From AC-32 sp963716865 (lineage in GTDB: Bacteria; Actinomycetota; Thermoleophilia; Gaiellales; Gaiellaceae): a DNA stretch of 64,000 bases. Shown one piece after another: positions 11,801 through 20,918 of this stretch. The position numbers and the translations under genes were made by a program. Below the pieces are notes generated by a model. The model worked only from the letters and a program-made list of their open reading frames with translations, was not told the origin of the DNA and ran no database searches. The DNA is taken from NCBI GenBank assembly GCA_963716865.1, contig CAVQUF010000001.1, positions 248,001 through 312,000 of the forward strand. Direction: 5' to 3'. Every line of letters starts with the position of its first letter. The first letter of the stretch is position 1.

Positions 11801-14135
11801 CTCACCCGCAATCGGCCGCTGGCAAAACGTCGCCGCGACGTATGACGGAGCGGTCGCGAGCATCTACGTCGACGGGACTCTCGCGGCGAGCTCGATCTTC
11901 ATGGGCAACGTCGGTGATTCGAACACGTGGCGGATCGGCGCCTACAACTCGCCCGCGAACGGCTTCCTCGACGGAGCGATCGACAACGTCCGGATTTACA
12001 GTCGCGCTCTGAGCGCAAGCGAGATTCAGACGGACATGGCAACTCGGATCCAGCCCGACTTGACGCCCCCGGCCGTCACCTCGTTTACACCTGCAGACGG
12101 GGCGACCGGGCTAAACGTTGGCAGCTCGGTCACCGCAGGATTCAGCAAGCCCATGCAGGCCGCAACCCTGAACACGAACACGTTCCAGCTGAAGGACCCG
12201 ACCGGGAACGTCGTGCCCGCGACTGTCACGTATGACGCCGGAACCAACCGTGCGACGCTGGCTCCACAGGCCGCACTCAAGTACGCGACCACGTATCGAG
12301 CTGTCCTCCCGGCTGGCGGAGCATCGGATCTCTCGGGCAACCCGCTCGCCTCCGACGTCAGCTGGTCGTTCACGACCGAGGCCTCGCCGCCGCCGCTGCT
12401 GGTCGTGACCTCGAGCGCCAACCCCTACGGGATGTACCTGACCGAGATCCTGCGCAACGAGGGCCTCGATGCCTTCACCACCCTCGATCGCTCGCTGCTG
12501 GCACCGGCGGTGCTCTCCAACTTCGACGTCGTCCTGCTCGGCGATACCAGCCTGAGCGCAAGCCAGGTGACGACCTTGAGCAACTGGGTCAGCGGTGGCG
12601 GCAAGCTGATCGCGATGCACCCGGACAAGCAGCTGGCCTCGCTGCTCGGACTCACTAGCCTTGGTACCACCCGCACCAACGCCTACCCCGAGGTCAACAC
12701 CGCAAGCGGCCCCGGGGTCGGGATCACCGACCAGACGATCCAGTACCACGGCATGCCGACCGCTACACCCTCAACGGCGCGAGCGCGGTCGCAACGCTCT
12801 ACTCGAATGGGACGACGGCTACCAGCAACCCGGCGGTCAGCCTGCGCTCGGTCGGCGGAAGCGGCGGCCAGGCGGCCGCCTTCAGCTACGACCTGGCCCG
12901 CTCGGTCGTCCTCACCCGCCAGGGCAACCCGGCCTGGGCCGGGCAGGAGCGCGACGGCGTCCTCGGCGTGCGCCCGGACGACATGTTCTTCGGGGCCAAG
13001 AGCGGCGATGTCCAGCCCGACTGGCTCGACACGAGCAAGATCGCGATCCCGCAGGCCGACGAGCAGCAGCGCCTGCTCATCAACCTGACCACCCAGATGG
13101 AGCGCAGCAAGCTGCCGCTGCCCCACTTCTGGTACCTGCCGCGCGGGCTGAAGGCGGCCGTCGCGATGAGCGGCGACGATCACGCCGTCGGCGGCACCGC
13201 CTTCCACTTCGACCAGTTCAAGGCGGAGAGCGCGCCCGGCTGTGTCGTCGCCCTCTGGCAGTGCGTCCGCTCGACCTCCTACATCTACCCGGACAGCCCG
13301 CTCACCAACGCCCAGGCCGCCGCCTACACCGCCGACGGCTTCGAGGTCGCGCTCCACCCCCTCCGACGGCGGCTGTAACGCGACGCCGAGGACACCGGCC
13401 TACTGGAGCGCCCTCTTCGACTCGCAGCTGCTGCAGTTCACGGCCAAGTACACCAGCGTGCCGGCTCAGGTCAGCAGCCGCACGCACTGCGTCGAGTGGC
13501 CCGACTGGGCCTCGGAGGCCAAGATCGAGCTCGCGCACGGGATCCGGCTCGACGGCAACTACTACCACTTCTCCAGCGGGTGGATCGGGAACAAGCCGGG
13601 CTTCCTGACCGGGGGCGGCTTCCCGATGCGCTTTGCCGACAGCGACGGCAGCCTGATCGACGTCTACCAGGAGAACACCAACATGGACGACGAGGCCGGC
13701 CAGCTCTACCCGGCGACCGTCAACGCGCTGCTCGACAACGCGACCGGGCCGAATGGCTACTACGGCGTCTTTGGCACCAACATGCACACCGACGAGGCAA
13801 GCGACAAGCCGGACGAGGATGCGATCGTCGCCTCGGCCCAGGCTCACGGGGTGCCGGTCATCTCCTACAAGCAGCTTCTGACCTGGATCGACGGGCGCAA
13901 CAGCTCGACCATCCGCGGCCTCTCCTGGAGCGCCGGCACCTTCACCTTTGTCACCACCGTCGGCGCGGGTGCGACCGGCCTGCAGACGATGCTCCCGACC
14001 CAGGGCCCAAGCGGCAGCCTGAGCGCGCTCAGCTGCGGGGGCTCGCCGCGGGCCTACTCGCTGCAGACGATCAAGGGAATCCAGTACGCGATGTTCGACA
14101 CGATCACCGGTACCTGCCAGGCGACGTATTCCTGA
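8882..14135 (+). CDS. Second secreted LamG / FN3 / Ig protein with the same C-terminal module (frameshifted)
   Basis: A GTG at 8882 opens a basic n-region, and after a one-base shift a hydrophobic core LLALALAAAVALVALAG gives a clear signal peptide. Order: LamG (9019-9620), an FN3-like stretch, a duplicated LamG (9931-10530), two FN3, an Ig-like domain (about 11150-11415), LamG (about 11440-12040), Big_5, then the amidotransferase-like and deacetylase-like module ending at TGA 14135. Frame changes are visible inside the signal peptide, near 9245, around 9620-9930, near 10110, 10265, 10430, 10790, 12752 and 13360. The C-terminal 250 residues, including the HSDxxD-like metal region of the deacetylase-like domain, are in one frame. 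It is a paralogue of the preceding gene and lies 125 bp downstream of it. Confidence 0.7.
9019..9620 (+). repeat. LamG module, direct repeat copy 1 (copy 2 at 9931-10530)
   Basis: The DNA around GLVAAYSFDDGSGNALTD is repeated 912 bp downstream with very few substitutions. Small indels leave the right ends 910 bp apart. Each copy encodes one complete LamG domain ending in the VYNRALSATEVQNDMN segment. This is a second, independent segmental duplication within the same pair of genes. Confidence 0.9.
9931..10530 (+). repeat. LamG module, direct repeat copy 2
   Basis: Partner of 9019-9620. The indels in this copy (near 10110 and 10265) sit at positions different from those in copy 1 (near 9245). 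The two copies together therefore show that the ancestral module was open throughout. Confidence 0.9.
12343..14135 (+). repeat. C-terminal module, direct repeat copy 2
   Basis: Partner of 6969-8756. At the junction between the amidotransferase-like and deacetylase-like parts this copy has five C residues (13357-13361) where copy 1 has three (7984-7986). Four would keep both open, reading ALHPSDGGCNAT. Downstream of 13400 this copy is intact to the stop, which makes it the better reference for the module. Confidence 0.93.
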
Positions 14136-14302
14136 GAGGGCGACCGATTTCGCCTAGCCGATCGGGTGGGTCTCGGCCGCGCAATCTGGCCCGTCGAGGC
14201 GTGGTCGCGAGGACGTCACGCCCCTACCATTGAGGCATGTTCGCGGGCATGGGTCTCACGACACGCGCGACTCGCCGGGGACCATAACCCGGCCCTGACT
14301 CC

Positions 14303-15076
14303 ATGGATCTCCAGCTCGCACTCCGCGTCTTGTGGCGCTTCCGGATCCTCGTCGCCGTGGGCTTTGTCCTGGCGTGCACGCTCGCCCTCCTCTCGACGGT
14401 CAAGGTGCACCCCGGCGGGTCGCCGTTCTTCTCGTACCGGACGCAGCCTCAGTACGAGAGCGACACCACCGTCTTCGTGACGACCCCCAACTTCTGGCGC
14501 AATCCCAACATCGACCCGAACACGATCGACACCCTGCGCACCCTCGCGTCCCTGTATGTCCCGCTCGCGAACAACAACGACGTGATCAGGGAGCTACAGA
14601 AGACGGGTCCGATCAACGGCGTCATCGGGGCCGTCCAGCTCCAGTCGGAGGCAGACAGCAGCACGACTCCGCTGATCATGCTCACGGCCGTCGCGCCAAC
14701 GCCCGGGGGAGCCCACTCGCTCGCGACGCGACATCTGGAGGCGTTCAGGTCGTGGCTCCGCACGCACCAGAACCGAGCCCAGACCCCGCCGGGCGACCGC
14801 ATCGTCTTCAAGCTGGAAAAGGGGCCGCTGTCCGCCCGTCTCATCGCCGGGCGGAAGAAGACCAAGCCGATCCTGATCTTCCTCGCGACGCTCCTGGCAT
14901 TCTGCGGGGCCGCCTTCCTGCTCGAGAATCTCCACCCGCGCATTCGCGCGGTCGCGGGCGAGCCCGAGGAGAAGCCGACCGACGTCGAGACCAGGACCCT
15001 GACGGCCTACACTCCCGGATCCACGCGGCAGCCGATCGGCCGCAAGCGAAGCCGACGGGCGCGCAGACGCGCCTGA
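14303..15076 (+). CDS. Wzz/YveK-like polysaccharide chain-length / co-polymerase protein
   Basis: A 257-residue protein: a short cytosolic N-terminus, TM1 (about 16-33), an extracytoplasmic domain of about 160 residues with the SDTTVFVTTPNFWRNPNIDP region, TM2 (about 191-208) and a basic cytosolic tail. This two-helix layout is that of Wzz/PCP proteins. There is no BY-kinase domain, so it resembles Gram-positive split adaptors such as YveK/CapA. It lies 8 bp upstream of the polymerase/ligase gene, which supports a role in chain-length control of the same polymer. Start ATG 14303 places the helix correctly; no strong Shine-Dalgarno site is visible. Confidence 0.72.
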   Translation: MDLQLALRVLWRFRILVAVGFVLACTLALLSTVKVHPGGSPFFSYRTQPQYESDTTVFVTTPNFWRNPNIDPNTIDTLRTLASLYVPLANNNDVIRELQKTGPINGVIGAVQLQSEADSSTTPLIMLTAVAPTPGGAHSLATRHLEAFRSWLRTHQNRAQTPPGDRIVFKLEKGPLSARLIAGRKKTKPILIFLATLLAFCGAAFLLENLHPRIRAVAGEPEEKPTDVETRTLTAYTPGSTRQPIGRKRSRRARRRA

Positions 15077-15084
15077 GCAGCTAG

Positions 15085-16593
15085 ATGCGAGCGCTCCTCG
15101 GCGTCGGAGACCAGCGGCCGTCTCTGCCGGCCGTCGGGCTCGTCGGAGCGGTGGGCGCGCTCATGTTGGCGTCGCTCCTGCACCCGTCGGCGGCCTTCTT
15201 CATCGTGGTGCCGCTCGCGCTGATCCTGCCGATCGTCTACGCCTACGACTGGCTTCTCGCCTGGCGACAGCTGGTCGCCCTGCTGATCCTCGTCATCCTC
15301 TTCATCCCGATCCAGCGCTACGCGATGGCGGGCGGGCTCCCGTTCCAGCTCGAGCCCTACCGGATCCTCGTCGCGCTGATGCTCGCGGGCTGGGCCGCGT
15401 CGCTGCTGATCGACGACCGGATCAAGCTCCGAAAGAGCGGCTTCGAGGGCCCGATCGCCCTGATCGCCGTGGCAGCCGTCCTCTCGGAGCTCGCGAACCG
15501 GCAGCGGATCGCGTTTCTCGACGTTCGCCCCGAGGTCGTCAAGGGCCTGATGTTTCTCGCGTCGTTCTTCCTGATCTTCTATCTGATCGTCAGCGTGGTT
15601 CGGACGCACGCAGACGTGGAGCGGATCGTGGAGGTGCTGTGCGCCGGTGGCGGGGTACTCGGGATCTTCGCCGTGATCGAGTACCGCACGCACAGCAACC
15701 CCTTCGACCGCCTGCACTCGGTGATGCCGTTCCTCACCCCACTCTGGAGCGCCGGTCCCGGGATCACGCGCGGCGGCGACCTTCGCGTCATCGCCTCGGC
15801 GCAGCACCCGATCGCCCTCGGCGGCCTGTTCGTGATGCTCGTTCCGCTCTCGATCTACCTCGCGATGCGGCCCGGCAAGCGCATCTGGTGGGCAGTCGCC
15901 GCCCTGGTGGGCATCGGGGCGCTCTCGAGCGTCTCGCGCACGAGCATCGTCATGTTCGGAGCGGCCGGCCTCATCTTCCTCTGGGTGCGACCACGTGAGA
16001 CCCTGAGGGCATGGCCGCTGATCGTGCCGGCAGTTCTCGTGATCCAGTTCGCGATCCCCGGGGCGCTTCGCTCGATCGAGGCCTCGTTCTTCCCCCCCGG
16101 CGGCATCGTCGCGCAGCAGCAGTCGCATGCCAACTACGCCAGCAAGAACCGCCTCTCGCGCTGGGGCCCGACGCTGAACGAGTGGCAGGCCGACCCGCTC
16201 GTCGGCGAAGGCTTCTCGACGAGACAGCCCGCGCTCCATCCCGAGACCTTCGTCCTCGACGACCAGTGGCTGAAGTCACTCGTCGAGACCGGGATCCTCG
16301 GCGTCCTCGGCTGGGCGTGGCTGTTCGGCCGCTCGATCAGGAGGCTCGTCCGCCAGGGCCGAGAGGACGATGAGAACGGCGGCTGGCTCGAGATCGCGCT
16401 CGCGGCGAGCGTCGCCTCGTTCGCGGCGGGGATGGCCTTCTACGACGCGTTCTCGTTCATCCAGGTGACCGTGATCCTCATCATGCTCCTGGCGCTTGGC
16501 GCCTGTCTGGAGCTGGCCGGAGATAAGCGCCCGGAGGCATCGTCTGCGCAGGCAGATCTAACTCCGCTCGGCGCCGAGCCGCAGCCGAGCTGA
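15085..16593 (+). CDS. O-antigen polymerase/ligase-like membrane protein (Wzy/WaaL family)
   Basis: A 502-residue protein with about eleven to twelve hydrophobic segments and a large extracytoplasmic loop (about residues 300-390) before the last helices. The loop contains RWGPTLNEWQADPLVGEGF, the arrangement and H/G-rich loop typical of Wzy_C/O-antigen ligase proteins. SSVSRTSIVMFGAAGL is similar to the conserved SRTG/SRGG patch in the family. It follows the Wzz-like gene after 8 bp. The family either polymerises undecaprenyl-linked repeat units or transfers the finished chain to an acceptor; sequence alone does not separate these. Confidence 0.78.
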   Translation: MRALLGVGDQRPSLPAVGLVGAVGALMLASLLHPSAAFFIVVPLALILPIVYAYDWLLAWRQLVALLILVILFIPIQRYAMAGGLPFQLEPYRILVALMLAGWAASLLIDDRIKLRKSGFEGPIALIAVAAVLSELANRQRIAFLDVRPEVVKGLMFLASFFLIFYLIVSVVRTHADVERIVEVLCAGGGVLGIFAVIEYRTHSNPFDRLHSVMPFLTPLWSAGPGITRGGDLRVIASAQHPIALGGLFVMLVPLSIYLAMRPGKRIWWAVAALVGIGALSSVSRTSIVMFGAAGLIFLWVRPRETLRAWPLIVPAVLVIQFAIPGALRSIEASFFPPGGIVAQQQSHANYASKNRLSRWGPTLNEWQADPLVGEGFSTRQPALHPETFVLDDQWLKSLVETGILGVLGWAWLFGRSIRRLVRQGREDDENGGWLEIALAASVASFAAGMAFYDAFSFIQVTVILIMLLALGACLELAGDKRPEASSAQADLTPLGAEPQPS

Positions 16594-16681
16594 GGTAACA
16601 TGTTCGAGGCGGGAAAGCGGCACGAGGAGCACGGAAAGCCCGTGGCTCCTTGCACCCGGGCAGCTGGCGTGGGAGGTATCG

Positions 16682-17389
16682 GTGAACGTCGGCAGATCGG
16701 TGCAAGATTGGAAGCTCGTTCCAAAGGTGACGCTGACCCGCGTCGGCGCCGTCTGTAGTCAGCGCGTCCTCTACAACATCAACGGGGTCTTCAACTACCT
16801 GCACGTCGGCTGGTGGCTGCAGGCGCACGGGTTCGAGTCGGGCGTGCGCGTCAAGTCCAGGGACGAACTCTTCGACCTGATCGGGCGCGAGATCGCCGAC
16901 CGGGACGTTCTCTACCTCGAGTTCGGCGTCCACACCGGGGCCTCGATCAGCTACTGGTCGCGCCTCCTGCGGAACCCTCGTTCCCGGCTGCACGGGTTCG
17001 ACAGCTTCGTCGGCCTGCCGCACGACTGGAGCCTGGACGGGCACGAGCGCGGGTACTTCTCGACCAACGGCACGATTCCGACCGTCGACGACTCCCGCGT
17101 CGAGTTCTTCCCGGGCTGGTTCGAGGAGACGCTGCCGGACTACGTCTGGTCCGAGCACGACGTCCTGGTCGTGATGATCGACGCCGACCTCTACAGCTCG
17201 ACGTCCACGGTGCTCTCGTTCGTGAGGGAACGCCTCCAGCCCGGCTCATACCTCTACTTCGACGAGTTCCACCACCGCGGCGACGAGCTGCGCGCGTTCG
17301 CCGAGCTGGTGGACGAGCACGACCTCCGGTTCCGGCTCGTCGGCGCGAGCCGTGAGCTCAGTAACGTCCTCTTCGAGCGAGTGGCGTAG
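16682..17389 (+). CDS. SAM-dependent O-methyltransferase, TylF/macrocin type
   Basis: A 235-residue protein starting at GTG 16682, five bases after GGGAGG. The region VLYLEFGVHTGASISYW (about residues 77-92) is a motif-I-like SAM loop. LHGFDSFVGLPHDW follows as motif II, and VVMIDADLYSSTSTVL carries the acidic metal-binding pair typical of TylF/MycF-like enzymes. These methylate sugar hydroxyls in antibiotics and cell-surface glycans. Downstream of the Wzz and polymerase genes, methyl capping or decoration of the polysaccharide is the likely job. It overlaps the convergent membrane gene by 32 bp. Confidence 0.75.
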   Translation: MNVGRSVQDWKLVPKVTLTRVGAVCSQRVLYNINGVFNYLHVGWWLQAHGFESGVRVKSRDELFDLIGREIADRDVLYLEFGVHTGASISYWSRLLRNPRSRLHGFDSFVGLPHDWSLDGHERGYFSTNGTIPTVDDSRVEFFPGWFEETLPDYVWSEHDVLVVMIDADLYSSTSTVLSFVRERLQPGSYLYFDEFHHRGDELRAFAELVDEHDLRFRLVGASRELSNVLFERVA

Positions 17390-17987
17390 CCTCGAGCAGC
17401 GTCGAGCGGGCCGGCCGCCGCGCGACCCACATCGCGGTGAGGCCGGCGGCGAGCAGCGTCCAGGCGCTGAGCTCGCCCGCGTGCTTGACGATCACCTTCG
17501 CCTGGTAGAGCCACGAGTCCTCGCCCTGACCGAGCGCGGAGACGAGCGTCGAGCCGATCGCGTGGCCGACGAACGCGACGCCGAGGACGACGCACCCGGC
17601 CCGGATCAGCGGGCCTGCGATCTCGTCGGTCGCGGCGAGGCGCCAGAGGAGGACGACCGCGACCAAGCCGAACGGCGCCGAGATCGCCACGGCGTGCGGC
17701 GGCTCGGAGAGCTCGAGGGCGAGAATGACGGTCAGGCACGCGGCGGAGGCCACGGTCTCGACACGCGCCGAGGGGCTCACGGAGGCGACGAGCCAGGCGC
17801 TCGCAGCCGTCGCGCCGAGCAGGACGAGGGTCAGGACGCCGGCGACGCTGGCGTCCGTGGTCGAGTCGAGCACGACGTTGCGCAGGCCGAACTCGTAGCT
17901 CACGACCTGCCCGAGAGCCACGCCGAGCCCGAGGACGACGGCGGCCCGAACGCCCCAGACGGCAATCCGCTGACGCATGCTCGTCAC
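17358..17987 (-). CDS. Small polytopic membrane protein of unknown function
   Basis: 209 residues with about five to six hydrophobic stretches, starting with a helix at about residues 10-28 and ending in a basic tail. The start may be GTG 17987 or the in-frame ATG at 17978. I do not recognise a family. It is the last gene of a minus-strand operon after the GT2 gene (10-bp gap) and the AsnB-like gene, so it is probably involved in membrane-associated glycan assembly. It runs 32 bp into the convergent methyltransferase gene. Confidence 0.6.
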   Translation of the reverse strand: MTSMRQRIAVWGVRAAVVLGLGVALGQVVSYEFGLRNVVLDSTTDASVAGVLTLVLLGATAASAWLVASVSPSARVETVASAACLTVILALELSEPPHAVAISAPFGLVAVVLLWRLAATDEIAGPLIRAGCVVLGVAFVGHAIGSTLVSALGQGEDSWLYQAKVIVKHAGELSAWTLLAAGLTAMWVARRPARSTLLEATPLARRGRY

Positions 17988-17997
17988 GGGAGACGCC

Positions 17998-18876
17998 TCA
18001 GCCGGCGGTCTTGCCGAGCGCTTCCCGCGCGCGGACCGGCAGCTCGCGCAGCCGCTGCTGGCGGCGCAGGTACTCCCTGGCCTCGGGGTCGGGCAGCACG
18101 GGCTCGCGAGCGAGCGCGGCCCGCGAGTAGCCCCAGACCATCGCGAGCGCGGCCGGGTCGCGGCGCGCCTTGTAGAGCGCGCGCGCCAGCAGGTACGAGA
18201 AGCGGTAGCCCATGTAGCGCGCCGTGTCTCCCTGGTCGAGCCAGCGCTGCCTGCCCCCGTCGCGAGCGCCCTCGACGCGCAGGTGGCGGAACGGGACGTC
18301 GAAGAGCGTCCCGACCGTCCAGCCGTGCAGCCGCGCCTTGATCGCGTCGATCTCGTCCCAGCCCTGGCGCTCCTCGAGCGGGAGGACGTCCTGCAGGCAC
18401 TCGCGGCGGTACGCGCGCGAGGCGCCCCACACGTGCGACCGCGTCCCGTACTCCGGGCGCCAACCGTCCCCGGACCGCTCGTAGCAGAGCCCGCTGGCGA
18501 TCCCGAGCTTCGGGGCTCGCTCGAACGCGCGCACGAGGCCGTCGAAGTAGTCGGCGTCGAAATCGAGGTCGGCGTCCAGCTTCACGATCACATCCGGCAG
18601 GCCGTCCCCGAGCTCGTCCAGGCCGGCGACGAACCCCCGGACGACGGGCCCTCCCCTCGCGACGTCGCCGGGGTCGAGCGAGATCGTCCGTACCCACTCG
18701 TGCCTCGCGGCGAGCTCGGCCGCGATCCGCGCGGTCGAGTCGCTCGAGCCCGTGTCGACGATCACCCACGCGGCCGGGACGCGCGACTGCTCCTCGATGC
18801 AGACCGCGAGCCGCGGGAGGTTGTCCTCCTCGTTCCAGGCGGGGGTGACGATCGAGTACGCGAGCCCGGCAGGCAT
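17998..18876 (-). CDS. Family 2 glycosyltransferase
   Basis: A 292-residue soluble GT-A protein. SIVTPAWNEEDNLPRL (residues about 8-23) is the nucleotide-binding start, VDTGSSDST the first acidic site, and KLDADLDFDADYF the DxD-like metal site. DEIDAIKARLHGWT is the usual acceptor-side acidic motif. Its ATG overlaps the stop of the AsnB-like gene by one base, so the two are translationally coupled. Donor and acceptor sugars cannot be read from sequence. It likely adds a sugar to the undecaprenyl-linked repeat unit. Confidence 0.85.
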   Translation of the reverse strand: MPAGLAYSIVTPAWNEEDNLPRLAVCIEEQSRVPAAWVIVDTGSSDSTARIAAELAARHEWVRTISLDPGDVARGGPVVRGFVAGLDELGDGLPDVIVKLDADLDFDADYFDGLVRAFERAPKLGIASGLCYERSGDGWRPEYGTRSHVWGASRAYRRECLQDVLPLEERQGWDEIDAIKARLHGWTVGTLFDVPFRHLRVEGARDGGRQRWLDQGDTARYMGYRFSYLLARALYKARRDPAALAMVWGYSRAALAREPVLPDPEAREYLRRQQRLRELPVRAREALGKTAG

Positions 18877-20795
18877 CAGGCGGCCTGCGAGGCCGGAGCC
18901 TGGGCGGTGCTCGGCGGCCCTGCGGCCCGGGGCAGGTACGACGACAGCCAGACCTCGAGCATCAGGACGCCGACCAGCAGGTGGACGTCGACGCGGCGAT
19001 GCTCGCGGTGGGCGCGAACGAGCCCCTCGACGGTGTCGCGGTCGAGAAACTCGGCGTAGCGCGGATTCGGGCCCAGCAGGTAGTCGGAGATCGCTCCGTC
19101 CATCTGCGCGTGGAGCCAGCCGCCCGTGGAGCCGCGGAAGAACCCGAGCTTGCGCTTGTCGATGATCCGGTCGGGCACAATCCCGCGTGCCGCGCGCTTG
19201 AGCAGGTACTTCGTCTGCCAGCGGCGCACCTTCAGCGAGTCGGGGATACGAGCGCAGTACTCGACCACCTCGTGGTCGAGGAACGGCACGCGCACCTCGA
19301 GCGAGTGCGACATCGACGTGCGGTCGAAGTAGTGGAGCATGTCGTCCACGAGCGCGAGCTGCCCGTCGATGTACAGCGTGGCCGCGAGCGGGTCGTCCGC
19401 GACCCCGGCCGCGAGCGGCTCGAGCGCGCGCCTCGCCGCGAGGCCGTCCGAGCTTGCAAGTGGTCCGAGGTAGAGGTCACGCCGCAGGTCCTGGTCGACG
19501 CGGCCGCTCATGGCGATCAGCCGGTCGACCGGATCGGCAGCGAGCAGCGTGCGCGTCGCCCGCCGCCCGCGCATCGGGCTGCGCCTCAGCGCGCCCTCGC
19601 CGAGCGAGCGAACGGGATCCGGCAGGCGCTTCCACCGCGCGACGAGAGAAGCCGCGCGGTGTTTCTTGTAGCCGGCGAGCAGCTCGTCGGCCCCCTGCCC
19701 CGAGAGCGCGACGGTCACGTGGCGTGCCGCGAGCTCGGAGATCGCAAGGAAGCCGAGAGCGGACAGGTCCGCGATCGGCTCGTCCATCGCCCAGACCAGG
19801 CTCGCCAGGTCGATCTCCTGCTGCGTGTACGAGAGCTCGAGCTCGTGGTGGTCGGTCCCGAACACGCTCGACACGTAGCGCGCGTCGCCGAGCTCGCTGT
19901 CCCGGCCGTCCTCGCTGAAGCCGATCGAGAACGTCTTCACCGGCTCGGACATGTGCCGCGCCATCAGCGCCACGATCAGGCTGGAGTCGAGGCCGCCGCT
20001 CAGCATCGCGCCGAGCGGCACGTCGCTCATCAGCCGCAGTCGCACCGCCTCCTCGAGCCGCTCGATCAGGCCCTCGGCCAGCTCGTCCTCGGACGACTCG
20101 AGGTCGGGATTCGGCTCGGGATAGCTCCAGTACCGCTCGAGCCGGAGGCCTCGCTCGTCCACGATCATCAGCTCGCCGGGCAGCAGCTTGCGGACGCCCG
20201 CGAGCGGAGTCAGCGGGCCCGGGACGAACCCGAGCGTCAGGTACGCCTCGATCGCCTCGTAGTCCAGCGCGTGGTCGACGAGGCCGCTCGCGAGGACGCT
20301 CTTGAGCTCCGACGCGAACGCGACGCGATCGCCGACCTTGGCGTAGTACATCGGCTTGACGCCGAGCCGGTCGCGGGCGACGACGGCCCGCCTGCGGCGA
20401 CCGTCCCAGACCGCGATCCCGAACTTGCCCCGGACGCGCTCCGCGAAGCCCGTGCCGACCTCCTCGTACAGGTGCGGGAGGATCTCCGTGTCGCAGCGGC
20501 TCGCGAACCGGTGGCCGCTGCGCTCGAGGCCGCGGCGGATCTCATCGTGGTTGTAGAGCTCGCCGTTCTGAATAGCCCAGGTCGCCCCGTCCTCGCTGGC
20601 GACGGGCTGGTGGCCTCCCTCGACGTCGACGATGCTCAGCCGCCGCACGCCGAGCGCGATCCCCGGCACCATGAAGGTGCCGCGATCGTTCGGCCCGCGA
20701 TGCGTCATCGCGTCCGTCATCCGGTCGAGGACAGAGGGCTCGATGACCTCGCGCGGCTCTCCACCGATCTGGACGACTCCGCAGATCCCGCACAT
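18876..20795 (-). CDS. asnB: Asparagine synthase-type glutamine amidotransferase
   Basis: A 639-residue class II amidotransferase. Cys2 (MCGICGVV) is the glutaminase nucleophile, followed by RLSIVD, NGELYNHDE and ARDRLGVKPMYY of the Ntn domain. LSGGLDSS (about residue 265) is the PP-loop of the ATP-dependent synthetase domain. Length and position match the AsnB-like proteins found in exopolysaccharide and O-antigen loci (for example WbpS), which are thought to amidate uronic-acid sugars, rather than a free housekeeping AsnB. The adjacent GT2 and the Wbp-like sugar genes elsewhere in the window support this. Simple asparagine synthesis remains possible. It heads a three-gene operon. Confidence 0.88.
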   Translation of the reverse strand: MCGICGVVQIGGEPREVIEPSVLDRMTDAMTHRGPNDRGTFMVPGIALGVRRLSIVDVEGGHQPVASEDGATWAIQNGELYNHDEIRRGLERSGHRFASRCDTEILPHLYEEVGTGFAERVRGKFGIAVWDGRRRRAVVARDRLGVKPMYYAKVGDRVAFASELKSVLASGLVDHALDYEAIEAYLTLGFVPGPLTPLAGVRKLLPGELMIVDERGLRLERYWSYPEPNPDLESSEDELAEGLIERLEEAVRLRLMSDVPLGAMLSGGLDSSLIVALMARHMSEPVKTFSIGFSEDGRDSELGDARYVSSVFGTDHHELELSYTQQEIDLASLVWAMDEPIADLSALGFLAISELAARHVTVALSGQGADELLAGYKKHRAASLVARWKRLPDPVRSLGEGALRRSPMRGRRATRTLLAADPVDRLIAMSGRVDQDLRRDLYLGPLASSDGLAARRALEPLAAGVADDPLAATLYIDGQLALVDDMLHYFDRTSMSHSLEVRVPFLDHEVVEYCARIPDSLKVRRWQTKYLLKRAARGIVPDRIIDKRKLGFFRGSTGGWLHAQMDGAISDYLLGPNPRYAEFLDRDTVEGLVRAHREHRRVDVHLLVGVLMLEVWLSSYLPRAAGPPSTAQAPASQAA

Positions 20796-20866
20796 AGCCT
20801 GGATCGAACGCTAATGACGGCCGGTTCGAGCGGCGACGGGCATTCGACCAGAGTGAGGGGGCCGTC

Positions 20867-20882
20867 CTAGCCATCCGGCTAG
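20867..20882. promoter_or_regulatory. Perfect CTAGCC-N4-GGCTAG inverted repeat in a divergent promoter region
   Basis: CTAGCC (20867-20872) and GGCTAG (20877-20882) are exact inverted arms with ATCC between them. The site lies in the 123-bp gap between the divergent AsnB-like and acyltransferase genes. The same half-site occurs before most surface genes of the window. TACGGT at 20907-20912 could be a -10 box placing transcription start at or next to the ATG at 20919. Confidence 0.5.
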
Positions 20883-20918
20883 CGCGAGAAGGCCTCCGAT
20901 TACGGTTACGGTGGGGCG

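Noticed and set aside
18981..20870. A 629-codon open frame on the + strand opposite the AsnB-like gene
   Set aside because: It is an antisense shadow caused by GC-rich codon usage; the opposite strand encodes a clear class II amidotransferase.
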